A DNA stretch of 64,000 nt, from assembly GCA_963800475.1 (NCBI GenBank), contig CAWDAZ010000001.1, positions 310,001-374,000 on the forward strand. The letters run 5' to 3'. Below the pieces are notes generated by a model, which was not told where the DNA came from, did no database searches, and worked only from the letters and a program-made list of their open reading frames with translations. Of this stretch, positions 44,888-54,348 are shown piece by piece. The first letter of the stretch is position 1. Every line of letters starts with the position of its first letter. Position numbers and translations under genes: made by a program. The stretch is from Palsa-465 sp963800475. GTDB lineage: Bacteria; Actinomycetota; Thermoleophilia; Solirubrobacterales; Solirubrobacteraceae.

Positions 44888-46390
44888 ATGGCCGAGCCCC
44901 AGCTCGGCGTGATCGCCGCCGGCCATCCGCTGACCGCGCAGGCGGGAGCGGACGTGCTGCGGGACGGCGGCAACGCGGTCGACGCGGCCGTCGGCGCGAT
45001 GCTCGCGTCGTTCGTCTGCGAGTCGCTGCTGACCGGTTTCGGGGCCGGCGGCTACATGCTCGTCATCGCCCCCGGCGAGCAGCCGGTGCTGCTCGACTTC
45101 TTCGTCGAGGCGCCGGGCCGCGGGGCCGATCCCACGGCGCGAGCGGAGCTGGTCCCGATCACGGTGTCGTTCGGCGACGCGATTCAGGTGTTCAACATCG
45201 GCGCGGCGTCGGTTGGCACCTATGGCACGCCGGCCGGGGTCTGCGAGGCCTCCGCGCGCTTCGGGAGCGTGCCGCTGGCGGACCTGGTCGCGCCCACGGC
45301 ACGGCTCGCCCGCGACGGGGTGGAGGTGACCCCGGCGCAGGGTTACGTGCTCGAGATCCTCGGCGACATCGTCACCTCGACTCCCGAGTGCGCGGCGCTG
45401 TTCGCCCCGGGCGGTCGCCTGCTGCGGGCCGGCGACACAGTCCGCCAGCCCGAGCTCGCCGAGACGCTCGAACGGCTCGGGAGCGACGGCCCGGAGCCGT
45501 TCTACACGGGCGATATCGGGACCGCGATCGTCGAATGGGTCTCGGCACGCGGCGGGACGCTGACCGCCGCGGACCTCGAGGCGTACGGGGTGATCGACCG
45601 CCGGCCGATCGAGGTCGCCTATCGCGGGCGGACGGTGCTCACCAACCCGCCGCCGTCCGCGGGCGGGATCCTGCTCGCGCGGGGGCTCTCATTGCTGGAC
45701 GCCGATCCGCGGCCGCCCGGCCTGGCGGGGATCGTAGGGGTGATGGAGCGCACGCAGCAGGAGCGAACGCCCCAGTTCCTGGCCGGACTCGACGACCCCG
45801 AGTTCGTCGAGCGGTTCCTGCGGCCGCGCGGAGATGACGCCCCACTCGGCTCCACGACCCACATCGCGGTCCTCGACCGGGAGGGCCGCGCATGCTCGGT
45901 GACCTGCTCGAACGGCTCGTGCTCGGGCGTGGTCGTGCCGGGCACCGGCGTGCACCTCAACAACATGATGGGCGAGCAGGACCTCAACCCGCTCGGCTTC
46001 CACCGTCACCCGCCCGGGCGCAGGATGCCGAGCATGATGGCCCCGACGGCCGTGCTTCGCGACGGCGTCGCCGAGCTGGTGCTCGGCAGCGCCGGCTCGA
46101 ACCGGATCCGCTCGGCGATCCTCCAGACGATCGTCCGCGTCGTCGACGAAGGCATGCGGGCCCGCGATGCGGTCGAGGCGCCGCGGGTCCACTACGAGGA
46201 CGGGGTCGTGTACGCCGAGCCGGGGGTCGAGACCGCGGCGGTCGAGGCCTCCGGGCTGCCGGTCGCACGGTTTCGCGACCTCAACCTGTTCTTCGGGGGC
46301 GTGCAGGCCGCCGAGCGCGACCGCGACGGGGTGTTCTGGGGCGGCGGCGACCCGCGGCGCGGCGGCGCTGCGATCGTGGTCGGCGGGTGA
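44888..46390 (+). CDS. ggt: Gamma-glutamyltransferase family protein
   Basis: 500 residues. The Ntn-hydrolase maturation site is LGSTTHIAVLDREG, with the catalytic Thr at the start of TTHIAV. LNNMMGEQDLNPLGFHRHPP and PPSAGGILLARGLSLL follow family motifs. It cuts or transfers gamma-glutamyl groups after autocleavage. No obvious signal peptide, so the enzyme may be cytoplasmic, unlike classical periplasmic GGT. The lipoprotein gene starts within its stop (GTGA). Confidence 0.88.
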   Translation: MAEPQLGVIAAGHPLTAQAGADVLRDGGNAVDAAVGAMLASFVCESLLTGFGAGGYMLVIAPGEQPVLLDFFVEAPGRGADPTARAELVPITVSFGDAIQVFNIGAASVGTYGTPAGVCEASARFGSVPLADLVAPTARLARDGVEVTPAQGYVLEILGDIVTSTPECAALFAPGGRLLRAGDTVRQPELAETLERLGSDGPEPFYTGDIGTAIVEWVSARGGTLTAADLEAYGVIDRRPIEVAYRGRTVLTNPPPSAGGILLARGLSLLDADPRPPGLAGIVGVMERTQQERTPQFLAGLDDPEFVERFLRPRGDDAPLGSTTHIAVLDREGRACSVTCSNGSCSGVVVPGTGVHLNNMMGEQDLNPLGFHRHPPGRRMPSMMAPTAVLRDGVAELVLGSAGSNRIRSAILQTIVRVVDEGMRARDAVEAPRVHYEDGVVYAEPGVETAAVEASGLPVARFRDLNLFFGGVQAAERDRDGVFWGGGDPRRGGAAIVVGG

Positions 46391-46812
46391 GGCGCGCGCC
46401 ACCCGCCCGTATCGCCCGGTGGTCGCTCGCGATCGCCGCGGCGCTGCTCGCCGGGTGCGGCTTCAACGTCCAGTCTCCTGATCTGTTCCTGCTGACCCGA
46501 ACCGGGCAGGGCCGGACGCTGACGCTGCTCGTGGGCGACGGCGGCACGATCCGCTGCGACGGCGGCCGCGTACGCAAGCTGTCGGACCCGCTGCTGCTGC
46601 GGGCCCGCGACCTCGCCGCCAGCCTCGACCACGACGCCAAGCAGGGGCTGCGGGTTCCGTCGCCGCCCAACAGCGCGTTTCGCTACACGATCAGGCTCGA
46701 GGACGGGTTGATCTCGTTCCCCGACACGGCGGCCGCATCGCACTCCGAGCTCGCCCAGGCCGAGCTGTTCGCGGTCCAGGCCGCGCAGCAGGCCTGCGGA
46801 CTGCCCGGGTAA
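46387..46812 (+). CDS. Small lipoprotein, unknown function
   Basis: 141 residues from GTG 46387, overlapping the ggt stop. The N-terminus is hydrophobic and ends with a lipobox LLAGCGF; Cys is the lipid site. The mature part has a beta-rich pattern (GQGRTLTLLVGDGGTIRCDG) with one further Cys and a final CGLPG. Coupled to ggt. Function unknown. Confidence 0.75.
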   Translation: MRRAPPARIARWSLAIAAALLAGCGFNVQSPDLFLLTRTGQGRTLTLLVGDGGTIRCDGGRVRKLSDPLLLRARDLAASLDHDAKQGLRVPSPPNSAFRYTIRLEDGLISFPDTAAASHSELAQAELFAVQAAQQACGLPG

Positions 46813-46860
46813 GGACGGGCTTAGGCGGCGTTCCGCCACGCCCGCTAACGTGCCGCGGCC

Positions 46861-47763
46861 ATGCTGGCGATCGCGAGCAACCTGATCAGCTACTTCCAGG
46901 CGATCGTGCTGGGGGTGCTCCAGGGCGTGACGGAGCTATTCCCGATCTCGAGCCTCGGGCATACGGTGATCTTCCCTCACCTGTTCGGGTGGGACAACAT
47001 CGTCGCGTGGCAGTCCCAGCCCGAGTCGCCGTGGCTCGCGTTCGTGGTGATGCTGCACGTCGGCAGCGCGATCGGCCTGCTGGTCTTCTTCTGGCGCACC
47101 TGGGTCGAGCTCGTCAAGGGCTTCTTCGCGACAATCACGAAGCGCCGGATCGACACCCCGACCGAGCGGCTCGCGTGGTTGATCGTGGTCGCGACGATCC
47201 CGGTCGGGATCCTCGGGCTGCTGCTCGAGCACCCGGTGCGGACCGCGCTCGCCAAGCCGCTCTACGCATCGATCTTCCTGGTCGTCAACGGCTTGATCCT
47301 GTTCGGCGGCGAGTACTTCCGCCGCCGGTCCGAAGTCCGGGAGCTGGCGATCCGCGAGGGCGCCAAGCGCGACGGCGGGCGCCGGCTCGACACGCTCGAG
47401 TTCCGCGAGTCGGCGGTGATCGGGACCGCCCAGACCTCGGCGCTGGTCGCGGGGATCAGCCGCGACGGCGTGGTGATGAGCACCGGGCTCGCCCGTGGAC
47501 TCGACCACTCGGACGCCGCGCGGTTCGCGTTCCTGCTCGCGACGCCGCCGATCCTCCTCGCGGGCATATACAAGATCGGGGATCTGACCGGTCACCTCGG
47601 GAACGGGATCCGGGGCCCGGCGTTCGTCGCTGCGATCGCTGCGGCGATCACCGCGTTCTTCACGGTCGGCTTCCTGACCCGCTACTTCAAGACCCGCACA
47701 CTGACGCCGTTCGCCGTCTACTGCGTGGTGTTCGGGCTCGCGATGGTGATCTACAACGCGTAG
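46861..47763 (+). CDS. uppP: Undecaprenyl-diphosphate phosphatase UppP (BacA)
   Basis: 300 residues, about eight membrane helices. Dephosphorylates undecaprenyl pyrophosphate during peptidoglycan lipid recycling. Motifs: LQGVTELFPISSLGHTVIF corresponds to the family 'EfLPiSStgH' box and GISRDGVVMSTGLARGL to the 'GfSRSG' box. The motif variants (FPISSLGH, AGISRDG) deviate slightly from the enterobacterial consensus but keep the key Glu, His and Arg. Confidence 0.92.
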   Translation: MLAIASNLISYFQAIVLGVLQGVTELFPISSLGHTVIFPHLFGWDNIVAWQSQPESPWLAFVVMLHVGSAIGLLVFFWRTWVELVKGFFATITKRRIDTPTERLAWLIVVATIPVGILGLLLEHPVRTALAKPLYASIFLVVNGLILFGGEYFRRRSEVRELAIREGAKRDGGRRLDTLEFRESAVIGTAQTSALVAGISRDGVVMSTGLARGLDHSDAARFAFLLATPPILLAGIYKIGDLTGHLGNGIRGPAFVAAIAAAITAFFTVGFLTRYFKTRTLTPFAVYCVVFGLAMVIYNA

Positions 47764-47781
47764 GCGCGGGCCGGCGCCCAG

Positions 47782-48414
47782 CTAGGCGCCGCCGAATCGC
47801 ACCTTGCCGTTCGACTGGGCGCGCTCCTGCGCGCGGTCGATCAGGTCGAGACGCTTGGTTGCGGCGTGGAACAGGCGCGTCAGCAGCCGCAGCCGTGCGT
47901 TCTCCGAGCGCAGATCGAGCAGCCCCTGCTTGGCGTCCGGGCCGAAGTCGACCGTCGCCGCCATCGCGTAGGCGCCCAGCTCCGCGAGCTCGCTCGCGTC
48001 GGGGTCGTTGTCGGTCGCCCTGCGGACCAGCTCCGCGTACGCCTCGTGCGCCTCGTCGGCGAGCCTCTGCTCGACCTCCTCGTCGCGGTCCTCGAGGAAC
48101 TCCACGACCCCGGCCGGGTACGCGAGCTCGCTCTGTCGCTCGACGACCCGGAACGGCTTCGTCCCGCGCGTGAGGATGTTCATGCGGCCGTCCTCCATCC
48201 GCTCGAGGACTCGCTCGATCGCGCACGCGCACCCGTTCTCCCTAAGCCCGTCGTCCGACAGCCACACGATCCCGAACTCCTTCTCGTCGCGCAGGCACTC
48301 GTTCATCATCGTCTTGTAGCGCTCCTCGAAGATGTGCAGCGGCACGAGCTCGCCGGGCAGCGCGACGATCCCCAGCGGAAACAGCGGGAAGTCGCGGGAC
48401 AGCCGCTCGGGCAT
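47782..48414 (-). CDS. LON substrate-binding domain protein
   Basis: 210 residues. DFPLFPLGIVALPGELVPLH, IFEERYKTMMNECL and FGIVWLSDDGLRENGCACAI match the N-terminal domain of Lon protease; no ATPase or protease domain follows. Stand-alone LON domains occur in many bacteria, with unknown role, perhaps adaptor or substrate binding. ATG 48414 lies 5 bases after the upstream methyltransferase stop. Confidence 0.88.
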   Translation of the reverse strand: MPERLSRDFPLFPLGIVALPGELVPLHIFEERYKTMMNECLRDEKEFGIVWLSDDGLRENGCACAIERVLERMEDGRMNILTRGTKPFRVVERQSELAYPAGVVEFLEDRDEEVEQRLADEAHEAYAELVRRATDNDPDASELAELGAYAMAATVDFGPDAKQGLLDLRSENARLRLLTRLFHAATKRLDLIDRAQERAQSNGKVRFGGA

Positions 48415-48419
48415 CGGGC

Positions 48420-49340
48420 TCAGCCCAGCCGCGCGGCGAGCAGCAGGTTGTAGAACAGTGCGGGCGGGAGCACCGGCTCCAGCACCTGTTCGTCGACGCG
48501 CTGCAGCAGCAGATAGCCGTGGAACGCGTACAGGCGCCACAGCATCGGCACCCGATCGGGATCGGCGCTCGCTTCGAGCCCGCGGTTGAACCACCCGAAC
48601 ACGTTCGCGACAAGCTCCTCGCCGCGGACCTTGACCTCCCCGAACCCGGCACGCTTCGCGAATCCCGCCAGCTCCCCGGGCGCGAACGCATGGATGTCGA
48701 CGAGGCGCTCGAGGCCGTGATCCTCGGCGGGCTCGCCGTGCGTCCCGGCCGGCTCCGGCGGCGCCGGGCGGGCGCGGATCGCAGCCCGCCACAGCGGCGC
48801 AACCGCGCCCGCGCCGCGCTTCGGCAGCCACGCGAGCCGATCGCCGTAGCGCGACGGCTCGCCCGCGAACACGATCCGGCCGCCGGGGCGCAGCACGCGC
48901 GCAAATTCAGAGAACGCGCGCTCGAGGTTCGGGAGGTGGTGGAGCACCGCGTGCCCGAGCACCAGGTCGAAGCTCCGATCGGCGAACGGGAGCGACTCTG
49001 CGTCGGCGCGCGCGGCCCTCACCTCGAGGCCGAGGCGGTCGGCGTTGGTCGTCAGCGTTCGCACCATCCCAGGAGAGATGTCGGTGCAGGTCGCCTCGCG
49101 GACGACCCCCGCCTGGAGCAGGTTCAGCGAGAAGTACCCGGTTCCCGCGCCGATCTCCAGCGAGCGCTCGAAGCCGCGGTCGAGCTCCGAGCCGAGCACC
49201 TTGCGGAGCTTGCCGAGCACCTGCGCCTGTCCGACCTCGCCGAAGTCGATGCCCCACTTCGAGTCGTACGAGGAGGCCGCGACGTCGTGGTAGCGGGTGT
49301 TGACATCGCGGATCTCATCCGCACTTCGGACTGCCTCCAT
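48420..49340 (-). CDS. SAM-dependent methyltransferase (class I)
   Basis: 306 residues. SAM motif I SLEIGAGTGYFSLNLLQAGV, motif II ARADAESLPFADRSFDLVLG, and HHLPNLERAFSEFARVLRPG. C-terminal 100 residues are helical and might contact the acceptor. Acceptor unknown. Followed by the LON-domain gene on the same strand and divergent from another methyltransferase 32 bases away. Confidence 0.88.
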   Translation of the reverse strand: MEAVRSADEIRDVNTRYHDVAASSYDSKWGIDFGEVGQAQVLGKLRKVLGSELDRGFERSLEIGAGTGYFSLNLLQAGVVREATCTDISPGMVRTLTTNADRLGLEVRAARADAESLPFADRSFDLVLGHAVLHHLPNLERAFSEFARVLRPGGRIVFAGEPSRYGDRLAWLPKRGAGAVAPLWRAAIRARPAPPEPAGTHGEPAEDHGLERLVDIHAFAPGELAGFAKRAGFGEVKVRGEELVANVFGWFNRGLEASADPDRVPMLWRLYAFHGYLLLQRVDEQVLEPVLPPALFYNLLLAARLG

Positions 49341-49372
49341 GGCGCGCCGCAGATTACCCTCTCGCCCTTCCT

Positions 49373-50137
49373 GTGACCGCCTACGTCCAGCAGAACCAGC
49401 CGACGGGCGTGCCCCCGCTCGAGCTCACGGGGGAGCGCACGCTCCCCGACGTCCCGGCCGAGAACTACTGGTTCCAGCGGCATCTGGCCGTCTACGAGTG
49501 GATCGGCGCGCGGGTCGTCGGGCAACGCGTGATCGACATGGCGTGCGGCGAGGGCTATGGCTCCGAGGTGCTTTCGAGGACCGCCGCCGCGGTGGTCGGC
49601 GTCGATGCCAACCCCAAGGCTCACGAGCACGCGGCGCTCCGCTACCGGCGGCAGAACCTCCGGTTCGAGCGCGGGGTCGTCGAGAGCCACGGCGAGCTGG
49701 CGTCCTTCGACGCGGTCGTGTTCCTCCAGACGATCGAGCACGTCCACGATCCGCGGGCCGTCCTCGACCATTTCGACGGGCTGCTGGCGCCGGGCGGTGT
49801 CGCCTACGTCTCGACCCCGAACCTGCTGACGCTCGCCCCGCCCGGAGCGGAGAAGTCGGGCAACCCGTGGCACATCCGCGAGTACCGCTCCGAGGAGTTC
49901 CGCGCGCTGTGCCGGTCGGTGTTCGCTGACGTCGAGATGCTCGGCCTGTTCCACGCCCGCATGATGCGCGCGCACGCGGTCGCCCTGGCGCTCGGCTGGG
50001 ACTCGATCCACGCCCGTCTCGGGATCACCAAGCGGTTCTACGACCGCTTCACACCGTCGATCTCGACACGCGACTTCGCGCTGCGACCCCGCGACCTCGA
50101 CCGGGCGCTCGATTTCCTCGCCGTCTGCAGGCGCTGA
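49373..50137 (+). CDS. SAM-dependent methyltransferase (UbiG/Methyltransf_23-like)
   Basis: 254 residues from GTG 49373. Motif I RVIDMACGEGYGSEVLSRTA, then VVFLQTIEHVHDPRAVLDHF and LLAPGGVAYVSTPNLLTLAP. The LTGERTLPDVPAENYWFQRH start resembles glycan- or antibiotic-associated methyltransferases. Substrate unknown. It forms a divergent pair with the 48420 methyltransferase. Confidence 0.87.
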   Translation: MTAYVQQNQPTGVPPLELTGERTLPDVPAENYWFQRHLAVYEWIGARVVGQRVIDMACGEGYGSEVLSRTAAAVVGVDANPKAHEHAALRYRRQNLRFERGVVESHGELASFDAVVFLQTIEHVHDPRAVLDHFDGLLAPGGVAYVSTPNLLTLAPPGAEKSGNPWHIREYRSEEFRALCRSVFADVEMLGLFHARMMRAHAVALALGWDSIHARLGITKRFYDRFTPSISTRDFALRPRDLDRALDFLAVCRR

Positions 50138-50141
50138 GGCG

Positions 50142-50738
50142 CTACCTGACCCGGAAGTCGGCGTTGCGGACGAGCATCAGCCCGTAGGCCGGCCAGTACT
50201 GCCCGGCCGAAGGCGCACCCTGCATCTCGAGGTCCGGCTGGTCGCGACACTGGCCGCCGGACTCGCCGGGGTTGGTCGTCCACGCGAACATGTCCACGCG
50301 CGGGTAGCCGGTCCGCGTCGTGGGCTTCGGGCCGAGGCCGCGCCCCTTGGGGTTGCAGAGAACCTCCATCCCATTCTTGACGATGTCGTGCGGGCGCAGC
50401 GGTCCGCGACCGTTGGCGCCCGTGTTGACCACGAAGTGCTTGTCGCCGGTCATCCGGGAGATCTGGTTGCCATAGCGGATCTCGTTCTGGGTCCAGTCGA
50501 AATGGGTGGTGTTGAGGACGAAGCCCTGGATCTTCGCGACGCCCGCACGGTTGAGCATGTTGGCTGCGTCGCGCGCGCTCAACGCGTCCGCCGCGCCCGC
50601 GTCGAGATACACGACCAGGTGCGGGTTGTTGGTCGTGAGGATGTTGATCGCATCGCGCAGCTCGTTGATCCTTGTGGTGAGCGCGTTCCCCTTCAGGCAG
50701 GGACTCGTGATCAGCGCGTCGAGCTCCAACAGCAGCAC
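50142..50738 (-). pseudogene. 5'-truncated glycoside hydrolase family 6 (cellulase-like) fragment
   Basis: 198 residues from GTG 50738. PHLVVYLDAGAADALSARDA, VAKIQGFVLNTTHFDWTQNE, HFVVNTGANGRGP, VLCNPKGRGLGPKPTTRTGY and DMFAWTTNPGESGGQC clearly match the C-terminal half of GH6 enzymes. The signal peptide and the N-terminal half, including the motif with the proton-donor Asp, are missing. The frame begins 3 bases after the stop of the 50742 gene, so the 5' half seems to have been lost. Probably inactive as a cellulase unless a shortened product is used. Confidence 0.8.
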
Positions 50739-50741
50739 GAG

Positions 50742-51152
50742 CTAGCGGCCGGGCAGTGCCGTTGCGGTGCACTCGATTGCGTCGTGCACCGCCTGCTGCC
50801 GCGTTCTCGGGCTGCTCGCGACGTCGGCGACCGTCCGGTACCCCTGCGCCGCCTCCCGCTTGACGATGCAGTCGGTGACCTTCGCGGCGATCGGCGGGCT
50901 GAGCCCCCTGTCTCCGGCGGCCGTCGCGATCAGCTTCCGGTACGCGGGGCTCGAGATCGGCGTCGAGCCGGCCGCGCCGCCGGGGGTCAGCGCCCGGATC
51001 GCACTCTGGTCTGTCGCGGGCGCGGTGCCCGCATCGGAACCCGTCCGAGCGCTTGGATGCGTGCCGCCGGCGCTCGATCCACCGCATGCGGTCCCCGCAC
51101 AAGCCGCGACCGCCGCCGCGACGGTGATCGTGGCTCGCCGCATCACACCCAT
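50742..51152 (-). CDS. Small secreted lipoprotein-like protein
   Basis: 136 residues (Met1 or Met4 start). Hydrophobic N-terminus with a lipobox-like AGTACGGSS. The mature part has two Cys (TDCIVKREAAQGYRT, AIECTATAL) that could form a disulfide, and helical repeats. It is not similar to the GH6 N-terminal half, so it is a separate gene lying where that half would be expected. Function unknown. Confidence 0.6.
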   Translation of the reverse strand: MGVMRRATITVAAAVAACAGTACGGSSAGGTHPSARTGSDAGTAPATDQSAIRALTPGGAAGSTPISSPAYRKLIATAAGDRGLSPPIAAKVTDCIVKREAAQGYRTVADVASSPRTRQQAVHDAIECTATALPGR

Positions 51153-51178
51153 CGGTGCTTCGCGAAGATACCCGGCGG

Positions 51179-51682
51179 GTGAACGAGCGGCTGAAGCGAT
51201 TCCTCCTCGGCGACCGGCGGCGGATCTCCGGGACGGTGTACGGGACGATCATCGTGATGTCGGTGCTGGCGGCCGGCTCCAGGGCCTATCAGCACGAGCT
51301 GTGGCGGCTGCTCGCGATCGTCGCGGTGACCGTTGTGGTGCTGTGGCTGGCGCACGTGTACGCCCACGGGCTCGGGGAGAGCCTGGAGCTCGGCCGTCGC
51401 GTAACGCTGGGCGAGCTGCGATCGATCGCGGGGCGCGAGTACTCAATCGTCGCCGCCGCGGTGCTGCCGCTGATCTCGCTGGCGCTGGGCGTCGCCGGGG
51501 TCTTGCCGAATCGGAGCGCGGTGCTGCTGGCGCTGTGGCTCGGCGTGGTCGCGCTGACGGTGCAGGGCGTCAGGTATGCGAGGCTCGAGCGCCTGAGCCG
51601 TGGCGCGGCGGTCGCAACCGTCGCGATGAACCTCGCGATCGGGCTAGGGCTGGTCGCGCTCGAGGTCTGGATCTCGCACTAG
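51179..51682 (+). CDS. Integral membrane protein, unknown function
   Basis: 167 residues from GTG 51179 (alternative GTG 51155). Four or five hydrophobic helices (about 20-38, 43-62, 88-108, 112-130, 144-164) with a basic N-terminus (NERLKRFLLGDRRR). Divergent from the 50742 gene. No motif recognised. Confidence 0.65.
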   Translation: MNERLKRFLLGDRRRISGTVYGTIIVMSVLAAGSRAYQHELWRLLAIVAVTVVVLWLAHVYAHGLGESLELGRRVTLGELRSIAGREYSIVAAAVLPLISLALGVAGVLPNRSAVLLALWLGVVALTVQGVRYARLERLSRGAAVATVAMNLAIGLGLVALEVWISH

Positions 51683-51700
51683 CCGAATAGCCTGGTCGGA

Positions 51701-53083
51701 ATGAAGCGCCCCGGCGAGCTCGCGATCGTCCTGCACACGCACATGCCGTACGTCGAGGGCTTCGGGACCTGGCCGTTCGGCGAGGAGTGGCTGTGGGAGG
51801 CGATCGCGACCTCGTACCTGCCGCTGCTCGACGTGCTCGGGCGCGCGCCGATCACGCTGTCGCTGACGCCGGTGCTCTGCGATCAGCTCGAGGCGCCCGG
51901 CGCGATCGAGCGGTGCATCGAGTTCTTGACCGAGCTGCGTCCCGAGTCGCATCGGCTGGACATCGAGGGCTTCCGCCACGATGGCGAGGAGACGCTGGCG
52001 TCCGAGCTCGAGCGCTCCGCGGCCGAGTACGCGCTCGCCGCCGAACGGCTGCGGTCGCTCGGCGCCGATAGGCTGCTGAGCGCGCTCGGCGAGCATGCGA
52101 GCTGGACGTCGGCGGCCACGCATCCGGTGCTGCCGCTGCTCGTCAGCTACACGTGCGCCGAGCTCCAGGTCCAGTCGGGGATCGCGTCGCACCGCCGGCG
52201 GTTCGGGTCGTGGGGAGGGGGCTTCTGGCTGCCCGAGTGCGCCCATGCCACGTGGCTCGACGAGGTCCTCGAAGCGGCCGGGGTCGCGTCCACGTGCGTC
52301 GAGCTGACCTCGCGCTTCGGGCTCGGCGATCAGCGCCACCTGCGCCCGCTGGCGACCGACGCCGGCCCGGTGCTGTGGCCGATCGACCGCGACACGATCT
52401 CGTTCGTGTGGAGCGAGGGCGGCTACCCGGCCGGCGGCGCGTATCGCAACTACCACGCGCTAACGACCCATCACCACCGCGCGTGGGACAACGACGGACG
52501 GCCGTACGACCATGCGCTGGCCGCCGGGCTGGCGGCCGAGCACGCGCGGGACTTCGTCGCCCGGGTACGCGAACGGGTGAGCGCGGGCGGCGTCAGCGTG
52601 TGCGCGCTCGACACCGAGCTGCTCGGTCACTGGTGGTACGAGGGGGTCACGTGGCTGGCCTGCGTCGTCGACGAGGCGGCCCGGCAGGGGCTCGCGATGA
52701 CGAGGCTCGACGACGCGCTCGAGCGCCACGAGCCGGCGCCCTCACAGGGTGATCTCGGCGTCACCACCTGGGGGGAGGGCGGCGACCTGCGGACGTGGAG
52801 CGGCCCCCGGGTCGCCGAGCTGGCGTGGTCGGCGCGAGCCGCCGAGGTCCGAGCGCTGGCGCTGGGCCGCCGCCCGGGCGAGCGGGCGCTCCGCGAGCTG
52901 CTCGCGCTCCAGGCCAGCGACTGGGCGTTCCTGGCCTCGCGCGGGACCGCGGGCGGCTATCCGCGCGAACGGATGCGCGACCACGCCGCGGCGTTCGAGC
53001 GGGCGCTCGCGGGCGAGGAGCGGGACGCGGCCGATCCGGGGCTCCGCAACCTCGCGCCAGAGCTGACCGGCTGGCTCGGCTGA
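51701..53083 (+). CDS. Glycoside hydrolase family 57, 1,4-alpha-glucan branching enzyme-like
   Basis: 460 residues. GH57 motifs: VLHTHMPYVEGFGTWPFGEE (region 1), GGFWLPECAHATWL with the nucleophile Glu in the family position, and VCALDTELLGHWWYEGVTWL with the acid/base Asp. C-terminal helical domain present. The family members closest in pattern are 1,4-alpha-glucan branching enzymes for glycogen or lipopolysaccharide-type glucans. No glycogen genes adjoin it. Ends 5 bases from a convergent lipoprotein gene. Confidence 0.92.
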   Translation: MKRPGELAIVLHTHMPYVEGFGTWPFGEEWLWEAIATSYLPLLDVLGRAPITLSLTPVLCDQLEAPGAIERCIEFLTELRPESHRLDIEGFRHDGEETLASELERSAAEYALAAERLRSLGADRLLSALGEHASWTSAATHPVLPLLVSYTCAELQVQSGIASHRRRFGSWGGGFWLPECAHATWLDEVLEAAGVASTCVELTSRFGLGDQRHLRPLATDAGPVLWPIDRDTISFVWSEGGYPAGGAYRNYHALTTHHHRAWDNDGRPYDHALAAGLAAEHARDFVARVRERVSAGGVSVCALDTELLGHWWYEGVTWLACVVDEAARQGLAMTRLDDALERHEPAPSQGDLGVTTWGEGGDLRTWSGPRVAELAWSARAAEVRALALGRRPGERALRELLALQASDWAFLASRGTAGGYPRERMRDHAAAFERALAGEERDAADPGLRNLAPELTGWLG

Positions 53084-53087
53084 GCCG

Positions 53088-54293
53088 TCAGGTCGTCGTC
53101 GTGTCGGTGCTGGTCCCGGTATTGCCGTTCGACGTGCTGCCGCCCGACGGCGGAAGCACGTCGATCGTGCTCGAGGCGTGCGCGCCGGTGTTCGGATTGG
53201 TGACCGTGACCGTGTAGGTGCCCGTGACCGATCCGCCGGCGTTCGGGAACGTGTAGCTCGCGCTCCCGCTCGAGTCGGTCGGCGTCGAAAAGTGGTCGGT
53301 TCCCCCGTCCGGCCGGTTCACGTCGATCGCGAGGTCGACGTTCGGGGCGAAACCGGTCGCCGACAACGTGACCGTGTCCCCGGCGGTCACCGGGTTCGGC
53401 GACAGCGACACCGACGGGTTCTCCTGCGCCGGGGTGGTCGTCGTCGCCGAGGTGCTGGTTCCGGTCGTCGGGGTCGTCGGCGTCGTTGTTGTCGAGGTGG
53501 TGCTCGTCCCGCCCTGGTACGGCCCCGCCTTGCCGTTGACGCCCGGCGTCTGCGGATACAGCTGGCCGGTGTTCGGGTCGTACAGGATGTACTGGTTGAT
53601 GATCGTCGTCGACTGCTGGATGATCGTGATGTTCGTGGTGCTGAACCCGGTCCATAGCGGCCCGGTGTAGGTCGGGGAGGCGTACAGCACCGGCGGGGTC
53701 AGCGGGTTGCCGCAGTAGCACTTGACCGTGGGCTGGCCGTGCTGGTTGAGCATCACCGCCGTCCCGGCTTCGAGCACGGACTGGAGCGTGGTCGCGTGTC
53801 CGTCGACGTACCCGTGGTTGGTGACGCGTGTGTCGGTGCGCAGCAGCACCGGGGTCAGCTTGTCCACGTAACTCGAGATGGCGCTCGGCTGGATGCCGAG
53901 GACTCCCGCCCATGCCGCCGCCTTCGACTGGTTCTGCTCGAGGAAGCTGACGAGCTGCTTGGCGTCGCACACTGAGATGTTCCGGGTCCCGCCGTACAGG
54001 CCGGGCGTGCTCGCCACGTAGGTGGCCGGTCCGCCGGTCGTGCTGGCGGACCCGGGCGGTGGGGTGACCCCGGCGTGATCCTTGCCGACCGAGGCGGTGA
54101 ACGGGTTGGTGCCCGAGGTGTTGATCGCCTGCGCCTGGACCTCGCTTGCGCCCTTGACGCCGGACACCGAATGCGACGAGCTCCCGCCGCAGGCCGCTAC
54201 CCAGAGCGCCAGCATGGCGGCCGCGAGCAGCACACCGCCGTGCCGTCTCGACCCCACGGCACGTGACCTCAACCGACTCTCCGGTCCCGTCAT
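53088..54293 (-). CDS. DUF6777 lipoprotein with Thr-rich linker and Ig-like C-terminal domain
   Basis: 401 residues from ATG 54293 (GAGGAGAG upstream). Lipobox WVAACGGSS. The DUF6777-like domain covers about 75-230: ISVCDAKQLVSFLEQNQSKA, RTDTRVTNHGYVDGHATTLQ, KCYCGNPLTPPVLY. Then a TTxTT-rich linker and an Ig-like domain (SVSLSPNPVTAGDTVTLSAT). Cell-surface protein; DUF6777 is common in actinobacteria with no known function. A good promoter lies upstream. Confidence 0.85.
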   Translation of the reverse strand: MTGPESRLRSRAVGSRRHGGVLLAAAMLALWVAACGGSSSHSVSGVKGASEVQAQAINTSGTNPFTASVGKDHAGVTPPPGSASTTGGPATYVASTPGLYGGTRNISVCDAKQLVSFLEQNQSKAAAWAGVLGIQPSAISSYVDKLTPVLLRTDTRVTNHGYVDGHATTLQSVLEAGTAVMLNQHGQPTVKCYCGNPLTPPVLYASPTYTGPLWTGFSTTNITIIQQSTTIINQYILYDPNTGQLYPQTPGVNGKAGPYQGGTSTTSTTTTPTTPTTGTSTSATTTTPAQENPSVSLSPNPVTAGDTVTLSATGFAPNVDLAIDVNRPDGGTDHFSTPTDSSGSASYTFPNAGGSVTGTYTVTVTNPNTGAHASSTIDVLPPSGGSTSNGNTGTSTDTTTT

Positions 54294-54348
54294 TGCAGTC
54301 TCTCCTCGTCCCCGGGCTTCACGAACCTTGCTCAGCCTGAGCACGGAA

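Noticed and set aside
50742..51152. N-terminal half of the GH6 enzyme in a shifted frame
   Set aside because: The sequence has no GH6 motifs and shows its own lipobox and Cys pair.
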